NCBI GenBank assembly: GCA_037954325.1 | Contig: JBBMNZ010000006.1 | Location: 1,531,501-1,595,500 of the forward strand | Direction: 5' to 3' | Origin: Fistularia commersonii | Lineage: Eukaryota; Chordata; Actinopteri; Syngnathiformes; Fistulariidae | DNA: 64,000 nt | Part shown: positions 24,201 to 36,369 of the stretch, in pieces | Numbering within the stretch: position 1 is the first letter of the stretch | How the letters are laid out: each line of letters begins with the position of its first letter | The notes under the pieces: generated by a model | The model's database searches: none | What the model saw: the letters and a program-made list of their open reading frames with translations, nothing else | What the model was told of the DNA's origin: nothing | Position numbers and translations under genes: made by a program

Positions 24201-26048
24201 GACACCTGAAGTTAGTGTGAGGTTGGAACAACACATAATTAGTTATCTAACTTTGTCTGATGTCGCAACACATTTTCAACCAGGGACTGACTTTCATACA
24301 AATTCCCCGCTTCAGGTGGAAACTGTCAAGAATTCATATGTGAGGCGAATTTTTAAGAAAATGTAAGGACTGTAAGTGCGCCTTATAGTGCGAAAAATAG
24401 GGTATATCACAGGTGGGGAAACCGTTTCAGCAAGCATACGAGTATGGATCCAATTTCCAGGAAACAACAGACGTGATTCAGACAAACGCTTCGGAGTGAG
24501 AAGGAGCTGAAGGCTAATCGTGATTTAGAGGTAAAAGGTCAGTGTCGGACCATCGGCGTGCGCCGTCGGACTCCGACTGACTTCTTGAGCTTAGCCTCAC
24601 ACGTCTCCCTGATAAAACAAACTTGTTTCATAATCTGTGACCCGGCAAACCTGCTGCGGCTGAGCTGTTTGTCCTCTACGCCTGTGTTAGCATGCCGTCC
24701 AAACAAGACGCATGACCCCGCCCCCCAACTGACTCTTCGCCAAGCAAAAGTCACAGAGGTGCAGAAACATCAACTCCGTGACTGATATTGCATGCGAGTA
24801 GATTTCTTTCGGCCGTGCACGCCAAACCTTTTCTACCGCCGCGCGCTAACACGCTAATGGATTTCGAGTTCAAAAAACACGAGCAACAATCATTTGACGT
24901 AACGTTGTGGTTGATACCCTTATTGTTTTGGAAAAGTACTATTAAGGATACCGGTATGATCCTGCGTCGGTAGCACTTCCGAGGCCTTTTTTTTTTTGGT
25001 ACATTTTTGGAGCGGACAATCCTCAAATCGCGTACGACGTCAGCGTTCCACGCGATCCTGCTCTTCGGTGGAATTGCGTTGTTACTCTTTTGGACGTCGG
25101 CGAGAGATCTTTTGACGGTCCTCTTCAAATATGTCTCTTTTTTTATAAATTCGTTCCGCAGTTTCCAAGAATATTAAGTTTTCCCTATTCACGCGACCTC
25201 GGAAGGAAGTGGCGAACCTTCATCGGTGATGGATGGAGGTTCACCCACTTCCTTTTTAAGTCGGTCTAAAAATAAAACCATTATAAAGCATTCTCTTCTC
25301 TCTTTTTCGCTGCCGAGAGCTATAAACTTCAGCCCCTCGATTCACTTCTTTGATGCCTCTCTTTCTTTTTCGGTCGTAAAAACAAAAATAGTCCAGACGG
25401 TAAAGCACACTGAGCTCGTCTCTGGACTACCGTAAAGTCCGGCTTATAAGCCGCCACTTTTTTCACATGCATTTGAGGACTGCGGCTAATTCCTGGATTT
25501 TTTTGAAGGGTAATTATGGTAGCTTCCTTCTGGAAATGGACACATGAAACCGTTTTGGCAAACATTTAATACATTTAATAAAATTAAATTAATTTAATAA
25601 AATTTGATAAAAAAAACATTTAATAAATTTAATAAAATCAAATAAATTTAATAAAATTTGATAAAAAAACGTTTAATAAATTTAATAAAATTAAATTAAT
25701 TTAATACAATTTGATAAAAAACATTTAATAAATTTAATAAAATCAAATAAATGTAATAAAATTTGATAAAAAAAACATTCAATAAATGTAATAAAATTAA
25801 ATTAATCTAATAAAATTTGATAAAAAACATTTAATAAATGTTTGCCAAATAAATTGATTCGAGTCGAAAGTGATCAGTCTGGCTGTCGAAGACGAAAATT
25901 GAGCTGCTGCATGTAAGTTTGGCATCTGATCTGGAAAAAAAAAAACCCTAGTTGTAGATGATACTGTCTTTTTATTTTATTTTATTATTATTATTTTTTG
26001 AATAATTTTACATTTTTGATTTAATTAAATTTTATTCAATTTTTATTT

Positions 26049-26095
<47 letters not shown>

Positions 26096-29000
26096 TATAT
26101 TTATTTATATTTATATTTATGTTTTATTTTATTTATATTTTCCTGTAACATCTTGTATTGTATCTTAAAATTTTATATTACTTTTTTAATTAAATTTTAT
26201 TTAACATTTTATTTATATTTCCTGTAACATCTTGTATTGTTAATATCTCACCTACGGTTTGTTTACATGTGCGGCTTATTTTTGTACAGTTTTTTTCCTT
26301 TTAAAATGTAGTAGGTGCGGCCTATATAAAGGTGCGCCTTATAGTCCAGAATTTACGGTAATCGGAAGACATTGTTTGGTACCGACGCTTATTTATAGCA
26401 CGGTTGTAGCCGACCGACATTCTAAAAGAGGCGAGAGAAAACGTCATTCCCATCATGCCGCAAAAAGATTGTGATGGTTTCACCAGATGGCCCTGTTTTA
26501 TGCGTCCTCGTCCGCCAAACCCGGTCTTTGAAACGAAAACAGACCTTCCTCTGCATCTGAAACGGCGTTCCGTCACTGCCGACAAGCATTCGTCCCGTTC
26601 ATCCAACTTTAAGCCTGGGTTTGATCACAAAAATGTCACATTTCAAAACAAAAAGCAGCAAACACGGTTGGTTTTTCTCAGTTTGAACCCACCGATTGGT
26701 CCGTTTTAGGGAAGTCCAGCTCCCATCCTTGGTTTACGAAAGTTAAGTCGCGTCTTGTTTATCAGCTAAATTAAAAGAGTTTACTTTGAGTTACACGTGA
26801 CATCCAATACTGGTTTATCACCTGATGCCCTAAAGGGGAGTCGGTCCACTCCTTGGATGCTTGGATCCGAGATCTTGTCGTTTCGGACGCTACCCACAAC
26901 TCTAGGAACGCAGACCGACCAGTAAATTTACTAGGAATTCTTCACCATGACGGGTCGGAGCAGATTCTACCTGTCGATCTCCCGCTTTATCCTTCCCCAA
27001 CTCCTGAAAAGTACCCTGAGATACTTAGAGAGAGATCCCGTGGAGAGCTGGAGATCATGATGTGATGAAGCCAACGGGACGGCATCATCTGCCGAAAGAC
27101 GAGACCCTGGATGCTCCTAGAAACTCTGTCCATAAAGGTTAGACCAGTGGTTCTTAACCTGGCTGCAGGTGATCACGCTACATAGCTTAGCCTATCCGTG
27201 CTGCAGGGATTTTGGCGCGCTCAGTTGTAGTAACTTGTGACTGTCGTGATGGTACGTCATGTGATTTCTTTCTTAATATTTTAATCCCTTCATACTGATT
27301 ATGTCGGGCAAAAAAAGAAAGCGGTCGGAAGAACACGTACAACACGGATTCAAATGTATGACGGAACGCGATTGGAATCGATGTCCTAACTGCATGATTT
27401 GGAATGATAAGATGAGCAATTCTAGTCCGGCACCGGCAAAACTAAGGGAAGGCTTCCTTCAGCTGCATGGAGATGGGAGCTACAAGAACATAGCGCTTGC
27501 TGGATTCAAGGTGAAGGGAGCCAGATTCCATGAAAAGGCTACTCCGCCTGTTCTTTGTACCCATCAACGAAACGATCCTCCATCCAATAAAGAAGGGTTC
27601 GGTGAATGCGCATGTAAAACAGGTGGGGTTCAGTACCTCCGACAAGGTGAAGAACCACTGGCTTAGACGTAGTGAGCGAGGATATGAGACCAGTGATGTT
27701 GTATGCTCTAGAAACAGGCACAATGACCAAAAGACAGGAGTCAGAACTAGAGGTTGCAGAGATGAAGATGTTGAGGTTCTCTTTGGGAGTGACCAGGATG
27801 GTTAGGATCAGGAATGAGTCTATCAGAGGAACAGCGCGATGTTTTGGAAAGAAGGTCAGAGATGTTTGGGTGATGTACAGAGGAGGGATAGTGAATGCAT
27901 TGGTAGACGGATGCTGGAATTGGAGGTCTAAAGGAAGACCAAAGAGAAGATTGGTGGATGGTGTGAAAGAGGACATGAAGATAGTTGGTGTGAGAGAGGA
28001 GGAGCCAGAGAATAGGGTTATTCTCTGTGGAGACCCCTGAAGGGAGAAGACCAAAGGAAAAGAAGAGTTTGTCAAAGGGGGTGCAGGACATGTACGACCG
28101 AAACAAAGTGATGACTGAGATGGTTTGGACATGAACACTCCTCCTTTCATGTCCAAGTCATGGTGAAGATCTGGGTAGAAGGTTGCTTAAGGTGCAGCTG
28201 CCAGGCAGGAGGTCTCAAGGAAGACCAAATATAAGATTGGTGGATGGTGGGAAAGAGGACATGAAGATAGTTGGTGTGAGAGAGGAGGAGCCAGAGAATA
28301 GTGTTATTCTCTGTGGAGACCCCTGAAGGGAGAAGACCAAAGGAAAAGAAGAGTCTGTCAAAAGGGGTGCAGGACATGTATGACCGAAACGAAGCAATGA
28401 CTGCGATGGTTAAGACATAAACTCTCCTCTGTTCATGTCCACATCTGGGTAGAAGGTTGCTTAAGGTGCAGCTGCCAGGCAGGAGGTCTCAAGGAAGACC
28501 AAAGAGAAGATTGATGGACGTCATGAGAGAGGTTATGAAGTTAGATTATGTGAGATGGGAGGATACAGAGAATAGGATTAGATGGAGAAGGTTGATTGGC
28601 TGTGGTGACCCCTGAAGGGAAAAGACCGAAGGACAAGAAGACGAAGAAAGGTTGGCTGTTGTTGTTTATCTCCGATTCCGGAGATAAAGATCTCACCGGT
28701 CAGGTGATCATCATACTGCGTGACACAAAGGCATCAGGGAAGACCTCTGTACTTACTTATTACAACCGCGAACTGAAAAACATTCCAGTCTTTGTCAAAT
28801 GAGCGTCAGGACAAATGCCACACGGACCAACCGCCACATCCTGCATGGTTCTACAAAGAACCCCTTCGAAACCAAACAGATTGATGGATCTTCTTCTCCC
28901 GTTGTGAGGTTTAGCATTAAATTCCCCCAGACAGAGCCCAGAGCTTGTGCTTCTGCAGTGACATTTTTACTAGTGTGGATACTCTGTATCACAGCAACCA

Positions 29001-30344
29001 AACACACGGCGCTTTCACGCTGTGTCCGGCGCCCGGGAGCCGGGCATGTGTCCTTTGTGGGCCTTCATGGGGATCTCAGTCCTGCACCGGAAGCAACAGC
29101 GGATGGAGGTCACCTCGGACACAATCAGGGAAACAACGGCTTAGTCGGTTCTGCTGGAGCCGGATCTCATCAAGCCTCACTTTGGATGTTATTAACCGGA
29201 GATGCCGTGATGTTTGCTTATTGGTATGGCTTCTCTTACCTTCTCTCCGAAACATCTAACATGTGCTGTCCCTCTGATGGACCCCTGATCCTCTCCATCC
29301 TGCTCTCTCCCGAAGAGAACCTCAACACTTTTATCTCTGCTCTGCTTCCATGAGCAACGTACTCTCCATGGACCGTACCCTTGATCAAGAGCTGTACAGA
29401 ACCTGGATCCCATTCAGGCTTCTGAGCATCGCCTGGGGTTCCCCTTGAACATCATACCTCACAGCAAGAACCTGGGAGGTCCAGTGGAAAGTTCCTCTGA
29501 CCGCTGAGCGTCTTGACGTTCCTTGATTCTCTTTGGCAACATCAGTAGACCTACTTGTTTGTCAAAGCCTCCGGTGTAAACTCTTCTTCTTCAGTAGTGG
29601 ACTGGAGTTCTTGAATGGACTCCAGTTCCAAATCACCAACGGGTCCCACATGAACCCAGTCAAAGGTCCAGTGGAAAGTTCTTCTGACCGCTGAGCGTCT
29701 TGACGTTCCTTGATTCTCTTTGGCAACATCAGTAGACCTACTTGTTTGTCAAAGCCTCTGGTGTAAACTCTTCTTCTTCAGCAGTGGACTGGAGTTCTTG
29801 AATGGACTCCAGTTCCAAATCACCACTTGGTCCCACATGAACCCAGTCAAAGGCTACTCTGGTCTTCTTCTTCTCCCTTTGGTTCCTCCCTTCAGGGTTC
29901 ACCACAGTGAATCAGAATTGTACTAAAACAAAACGCCCTCCCAGTTGTACCTCCGTCCTGTCCCGACCCCGGAAGAGGCAGGAAATCAATCGGAACTCAC
30001 CAAGCTTCGCGTGGAACGGTGTCTTTACGTGGACTCTGCGCTATAATCCGAAGTTAAAACTACACCTTTACAAATCTTAGGTTTTCATTGTTGAAATCGT
30101 AAGCCCAGACGTTAGTCTACTTCCTGTAATCACCCAAATAATAACCCCGGTGATGTTAAAACACGAGCAGGGCAGGACGGGTGGGGATTACAGTGACAAA
30201 AGCCAACGATTGAGTAAAAGGGTTGTCAGTCGGGGAGCGAATAAGTGAATTAGCAAGAAATCCCGACGCTGACGGAGAGAACAAGGGGAAGGGACGAGTC
30301 CCGACAGGAAAAGGGTTAGCCTATGTAGCCTGTGTAGCATCACG

Positions 30345-30377
<33 letters not shown>

Positions 30378-33300
30378 CAACCACCGTTTCTACAACATTT
30401 TGTTGTTACGTTGATATTACACAAAATATTCATTCATTCATTCTCAATAATTTGTCTGTAATTTTTCTATATATTTTATTATACGTCCACTTCGGCACAA
30501 CATTGTATCCTTATGAAGAAAAAAAAAAAGAAATATTAATCAAGAATAACTTGCTAATTTTTTAGTTTGGAACAGAAAAGATTTAAAGTGCATCATCTTT
30601 TTTTTTTTTTTAATTTAATCCTTATTTAAATGATAAACATTTTTTGACCTACTTGATACAGAAAAATAAAATAGATAATATTATATATATACATAGTACA
30701 TAAAATAATAGATTGAAATAAATAACTAATAATAATAAATCCAAAGTGATCAGTTACATTAATATGTTAAACCCAGTAACCTCCCCAAAAAATATATGGG
30801 TAAACTAATTTTTTTTTTTTTTTTTTTTTTAATCAAAATGAGGAAGTCAGGATTTAATTGCTAAAATGTAGCTTCATTTGTTTGGCTTCATGGCTACCAG
30901 CATTTTTTTGGACACAGGAAACACACCAGTCTTTCCCAGCGTAGAATTGCTTTATTCGCCAAGAAATTTTGCAACTCTGAGGAATTTGCTTTGGTTAAAG
31001 ATCCTAAAGATGTTTAAAAAAATTGAAAAATAAAGTGAGATCAGGGGGATCCTGGTTGGTTGTGCAAAATGGCAAGTTGTGCAAAGCAGTGCAAGGTAGT
31101 GCAAAAGAGGGTTTGGGTGTTCATAGGGGACTTATTGAAGAGGTGGAAACTGTTTTTGTGGCGGGTAGTTTTGGTCCTGATGGACCGCAACCCCCTGCAA
31201 GAAGGGAGCTTCGACAAGTCCTGGGTGAGTGGGGTCGCCTCGGATCTTGCCTGTTGGTCCTGGAGGTGTACAAGTCCTGTACCAGTGGTCCCCAACCTTT
31301 TCGCCAGTGCGGACTGGCGAAAATAAGGTCCCCCGCCACTCTGACTGTCGGATAAGCGGCGTAGATAATAAATGAATGAAAGTTCGAATGAAATAGAAAG
31401 CGTCGAGTCACTACCGCTCTTCTTCTCAGTCCCCTAACGTTCAAGTCGATGGCGAAAAACTCAGCGTTGGTCGGTTTTAATGACAACCGGTCTTCAAGCG
31501 AACCCTAATATGGACAAGATAAAGACATTTTGGGCATACGAGTCTGAAAAACCAGAGTGCTGTAATGGATGTCGGAGTATTTATCTGTCTGCTCGGATGT
31601 CTGTGTCCGCAGCCAACCATCTCCAGTCCAGCGGCAAGAAGACTGGATCCTGGTGAGTCGCTTTTCTTCTCTTCATTCACTGAATATTTTATACAGTGAT
31701 TTTTATTTGGATTCTTGGCAGGCTATTTGGACGCTTCTTCCTCCTTTTTTTTTTTTTTTTTTTCTTCTCATATTCGTAAAACGTTCGCTCAGGTTAAGGT
31801 TGCTTTCAAATGTGCTGTAAAAATAAGACGTTGTTTGGCCAATATAACAGTATAATAAATGTCATTTTCATGTAAACTACCAAAGGAGGATATAAGAGGC
31901 GTGCGATAAATAATGTACCCGCATGAATAATCAGATACAAAGAATGGAAAACGATCATTATTAATGTATTTTAATAAATTACGTTGGCGGCAGTGAATAG
32001 TAAAGTCAAACCAGTCCTTAAGGAGAGGGTTCACAAAACTCAAATTTTCCCCTCAGCCAAGGTTAAAGCCATACAAAGGAGCGCAGGGATCCGAGCATAC
32101 AGTGCATGAAGGGTCGGCAGATGCCCCAGAACTCCATGTTCCATGAATTTGCTAGTTTCAGAAACAGGTTGAAGCAGTTTGGAAGCCTGGAGAAAAGTGA
32201 CGTGCCATAAAAGAGTAGCAGTCTCAGGAAAGGTACAAGTCAGGGGTGCGACCAGTGATGTTGAAGTGTACAGAGAAGTGATGGTGAATATATTGGTAGA
32301 AAGATGCTCGGGTTGGAACTGCCAGGAGGAGGTCTAGAGGAAGACCAAAGAGAAGATTTATGGACGTAGCGGAAGAGGACATGAAGGTAGTCTATGTGAG
32401 AGATGAGGATACAGAGGGTTAGATGAACCCCTGAAGGGAAAAGCCCAAAGGAAAAGAAGCTATTTGTGAGAAGCTGAGCACAAGGGTCAAAACTACAGAG
32501 TTCCCAAGAGGAGGTAGTTCCACTCAAGCATCACTCTAAACTCAAGCCCTTCACTGAGAACCTTCTTGTGCCTCTTGAGTTCCTAAGTATTAGGCAGTCA
32601 AGGGCTAAGCCCTTACAGATGACAGGGTTTGCCCTTCTCATCCAAACAAAGTACCGGTGTTTTCTGTTCCAAGACACCTGAAGTAAGAGCGTCGTTCGTC
32701 TCCATGTGAACTCTCCGTCTCCCCTCTCGCCTTCAGTTTTGGTCTCCCGGCGGATCAGAAGAGGAGCCTGTACAAGGAGAAGGGGAGAAGCATGAACTCC
32801 ACAGGATCGGGGAAGAGCAGCACCGTGTCCAGGTTAGTTCTCCACTCCCTTCCTTGGAGGTGGCGCCAGCTTCAGGTGGAGGAAGGGGTGTGGAGACTCA
32901 GTGGGCTGTCAGGGATAATCAGCAGAATCCTTCAAGTGAAGGAATTGGCAAGTTGAGGAGTTGTGGAGTTGAGCCTTTTCTCACAGAAATTCCAGAACCG
33001 GAGTGTACAGGTATGCTTGTCCACTAGTCAAACGACGAGTATTCTGTTAGCGGTGCAATGAGAAGGTACCTGGTTGGATGTGCTCCCTGTATCTGCAGGG
33101 GTTTCACCCAACAGGAGGTTCATTGGAGACCCCAAATTGTCCAGATGAGTGGTATGTCCCTGTATGACCTGTGAATGTTGTATGTCTACAAGGCGAATGA
33201 ACGCCTCCCTATGTAGTCCTGTAATCGATTGGCTAACCGGTCCAGGTTAAGCTCCGCCTCCAACCCCATGACAGCCGGGATTGGCTCCACCCCGCCCCTT

Positions 33301-35357
33301 CCTCCGCTACCATGACTGCAAGATAAGCCGTGCCGATAATGAACGCCCAAATTGTTTGCTCCCAGATAAACCGGGTTATAAACTCCCCGTCACGTGGTTC
33401 GTAAAATCAGTGTTCAACGGCGTATGATTAGTTTCAGGACAGTAAACATTACACATGCACAGATGGCACCTTCATGTTTGCCCGGACAGATCGGGAACAA
33501 CAATCAACCGGTTCGAGGGTCTTCAGCCCACCGGGTCTCTTGACCACCTCCGGTTTGACCGAAGGTACCCATTTCTTGGTGGCGGTTTAGGGTTGGGGTT
33601 TTTAGGGGGAAGGGAGCGTCTAAAAACTCGAGTTTGGGTCGTAACGGACGGCCAGGCGAAGAACGTGAGAGGAGGATCAGGTCCACAACCAGATCAGTGA
33701 ACCCATGCTAGCCTCTGGTTTTTTGTTTGACCAGCAATAATTCACAGCGAGGAGACAAAAGTAACAAGCAGTCCTTCCGGATTGTTCTAGATAAGCGCAA
33801 CTAGTCATACGGGAGTTTCACTGTTTGTTTGGAAAAGGAAAAGGAAAAAAAAAGACGACATACCGATGGCGAAACCGCATCAGACTGTCCTTCCCGAACG
33901 TCCGTCCCCGTCCAGCACCCGCACGGTCCACTGTGAAGTTCCTTCCGGAAAGGATCTTCTCAACCTCAGCAGGTGTTCATCTTCGGAAAAGCGACGTAAT
34001 TCGACTTCGGGGGAAATCGGACGCAAGTTTTCAAGCGTCAGGAACCTCCCCAGATGGTCCGCCGCTGGTCGGGGTTCCTCTTCTAGGTGGTGCTGTTCAG
34101 GAGCTGGCGGGTGGTTACGCAGGGAGGAGGGGCGTCGTAGACCTTCTTCGCACCTGGTATTGAAACAGAGCGTCGTTGAAGGTCTGCAAAATTCCAAATT
34201 TTCCACAAAGATGAAAACGTTAAAAGGGTTTTTTTTTTGCGTTTTTTTTTTTTTTTTTGCGACTAACCTTCACTCCTCTCCTGTCCAGAGCATACCTCCA
34301 CCTCTCTAGATGTTCCTCAACCTGTTCCCTGCTCTCACTTCAGATCACAATGTCACCTGGACGTGGAAACATGGAAGGAATATCAACCAGATGTTTAAGC
34401 GTTTTTATCTTCTCCCTGCACTGAAGAACTCCGTTAGCTGTTAGCAAACTCCGCATTTCTTCTGGTCCAAACTGTAGCCGTTCCTCTGCGAGGCGCAGCA
34501 GGCCATAAAAGCTCGGACCTCTTCTTCGGTCCACTTCTTGACGGTTCCGTCCTTTTTGTCGCAAGAAAGCATTGACCAGTGACCACCATCATTGTTCACG
34601 ACATCATCTGCAAACAATTATACTGAAGTACAGAATGTACCCCTGTGACCAAACAGAGGTATGCTTTCTCTGCTGCTAGCAATAGCGGACACCAAGGACC
34701 CACTTCATACAACGTCTTGATTAGGATTTATTAATAATGTAGGTTGAGCTTGAGTGCATTTTAACACCAGGTGTGAAACGGGTGGGTTGACCTGGTTAAC
34801 CAACAAGGGGAACGAACCGAGTGACCCGTGAACGGCGAGCTGTGTGACCTAACTGGATATCTGTGTCTTTTTAGAGGTTCAGAAGTGTCGGATCCGTCAG
34901 AGCAGCCCTCCGATGAGATCCTCCTCACTCTGCGGTTAGACAGACTAACCAACCGGTGGATAAACTAACCGGCTGCTAACCGCTCGCTAACCGCCGTTTG
35001 CTTTGTCCTCAGCGTGTCCGAGCTGCTGGACCTCTACGAGGAGGACCCTGAGGAGATCCTGCTCAACCTGGGTTTCGGGCGGGACGAACCGGATCTGTCG
35101 TCCAAGATTCCCTCCAGGTTCTTCAACGGTTCCTCCTCGGCGAGAGGGATCGACATCAAGGTACCGCCGCGAGACCCCGCTCCCATCCGGAAAACTGTGA
35201 CATCACTTCCTGTTCCTCACGTCCAGGTTTATCTGGGAGCTCAGCTGCAACGCATGGAGGTGGAGAATCCCAACTACGCCCTGACAAGTAGGTGCCGTCG
35301 ACCGGCTTGGGCCCGTCGCTGACCGGACGCTCCGGCGTTCACGTCCGCAAGCTTGGG

Positions 35358-35413
<56 letters not shown>

Positions 35414-35521
35414 CCCATTTCCAGTAGTGTTGTGATGTATTGTGGAGCTGCTCGGCCCTTTTTAGCTTCCCTGCCAACTGCCTGTGCAACAGAGACAGCA
35501 AGGACAAAGATCTATTTGTCC

Positions 35522-35583
<62 letters not shown>

Positions 35584-36139
35584 CACTTAGAGCACCAGCG
35601 TCCTGGCCTCTTTGGGTTGCATTAAATAGCGGCATGCTAATTGGACACTTGTAAACACACAGGTTTTCTACTTCCTGCTTTTGCAAACTAGCTTAAAAGT
35701 TTCCTCACTGCTAAGGTTTAGGACTTAAATAGTCTCTTCAAACACACACACACACACACGCACACACACACATACACACACATACACACACACACTTTCA
35801 GCACCAGCGTCCCGGCCTCTTTGGGTTGCATTAAATAGCAGCATGCTAATTTGACTTGCGTAAACACATAGGTTTGTACTTCCTGCTTTGCAAACTAGCT
35901 TAAAAATGTCCTCACTGATAAAGTTTAGAACTTACATAGTCCCTACACACACACACGCACACACACACACACACATACACACACACTTGCAGCACCAGCG
36001 TCCCTGCCTCTTTGGGTTGCATTAAGTAGCGGCATGCTAATTGGACACTTGTAAACACACAGGTTTTCTACTTCCTGCTTTTGCAAACTTCATTAAAAAA
36101 TGTCCTCACCGCTAAAGTTTTTAGGACTTACATAGTCCC

Positions 36140-36184
<45 letters not shown>

Positions 36185-36335
36185 ACACTTGCAGCACCAG
36201 CATCCCAGCCTCTTTGGGTTGCATTAAGTAGCGGCATGCTAATTGGACTCGCGTAAACACACAGGTTTCTACTTCCTGCTTTGCAAACTAGCTTAGAAAT
36301 GTCCTCACCGCTTAAGTTTAGAACTTACATAGTCC

Positions 36336-36369
<34 letters not shown>

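Noticed and set aside
33825..34309. Overlapping open frames on both strands near 34 kb
   Set aside because: Open by composition; no domain and no conserved motif. Kept as undefined intronic DNA.
35360..35625. Frames encoding Cys-Val and Thr-His repeats
   Set aside because: Direct readings of GT and AC microsatellites; the same applies at 7554, 21161, 52329 and 55343.
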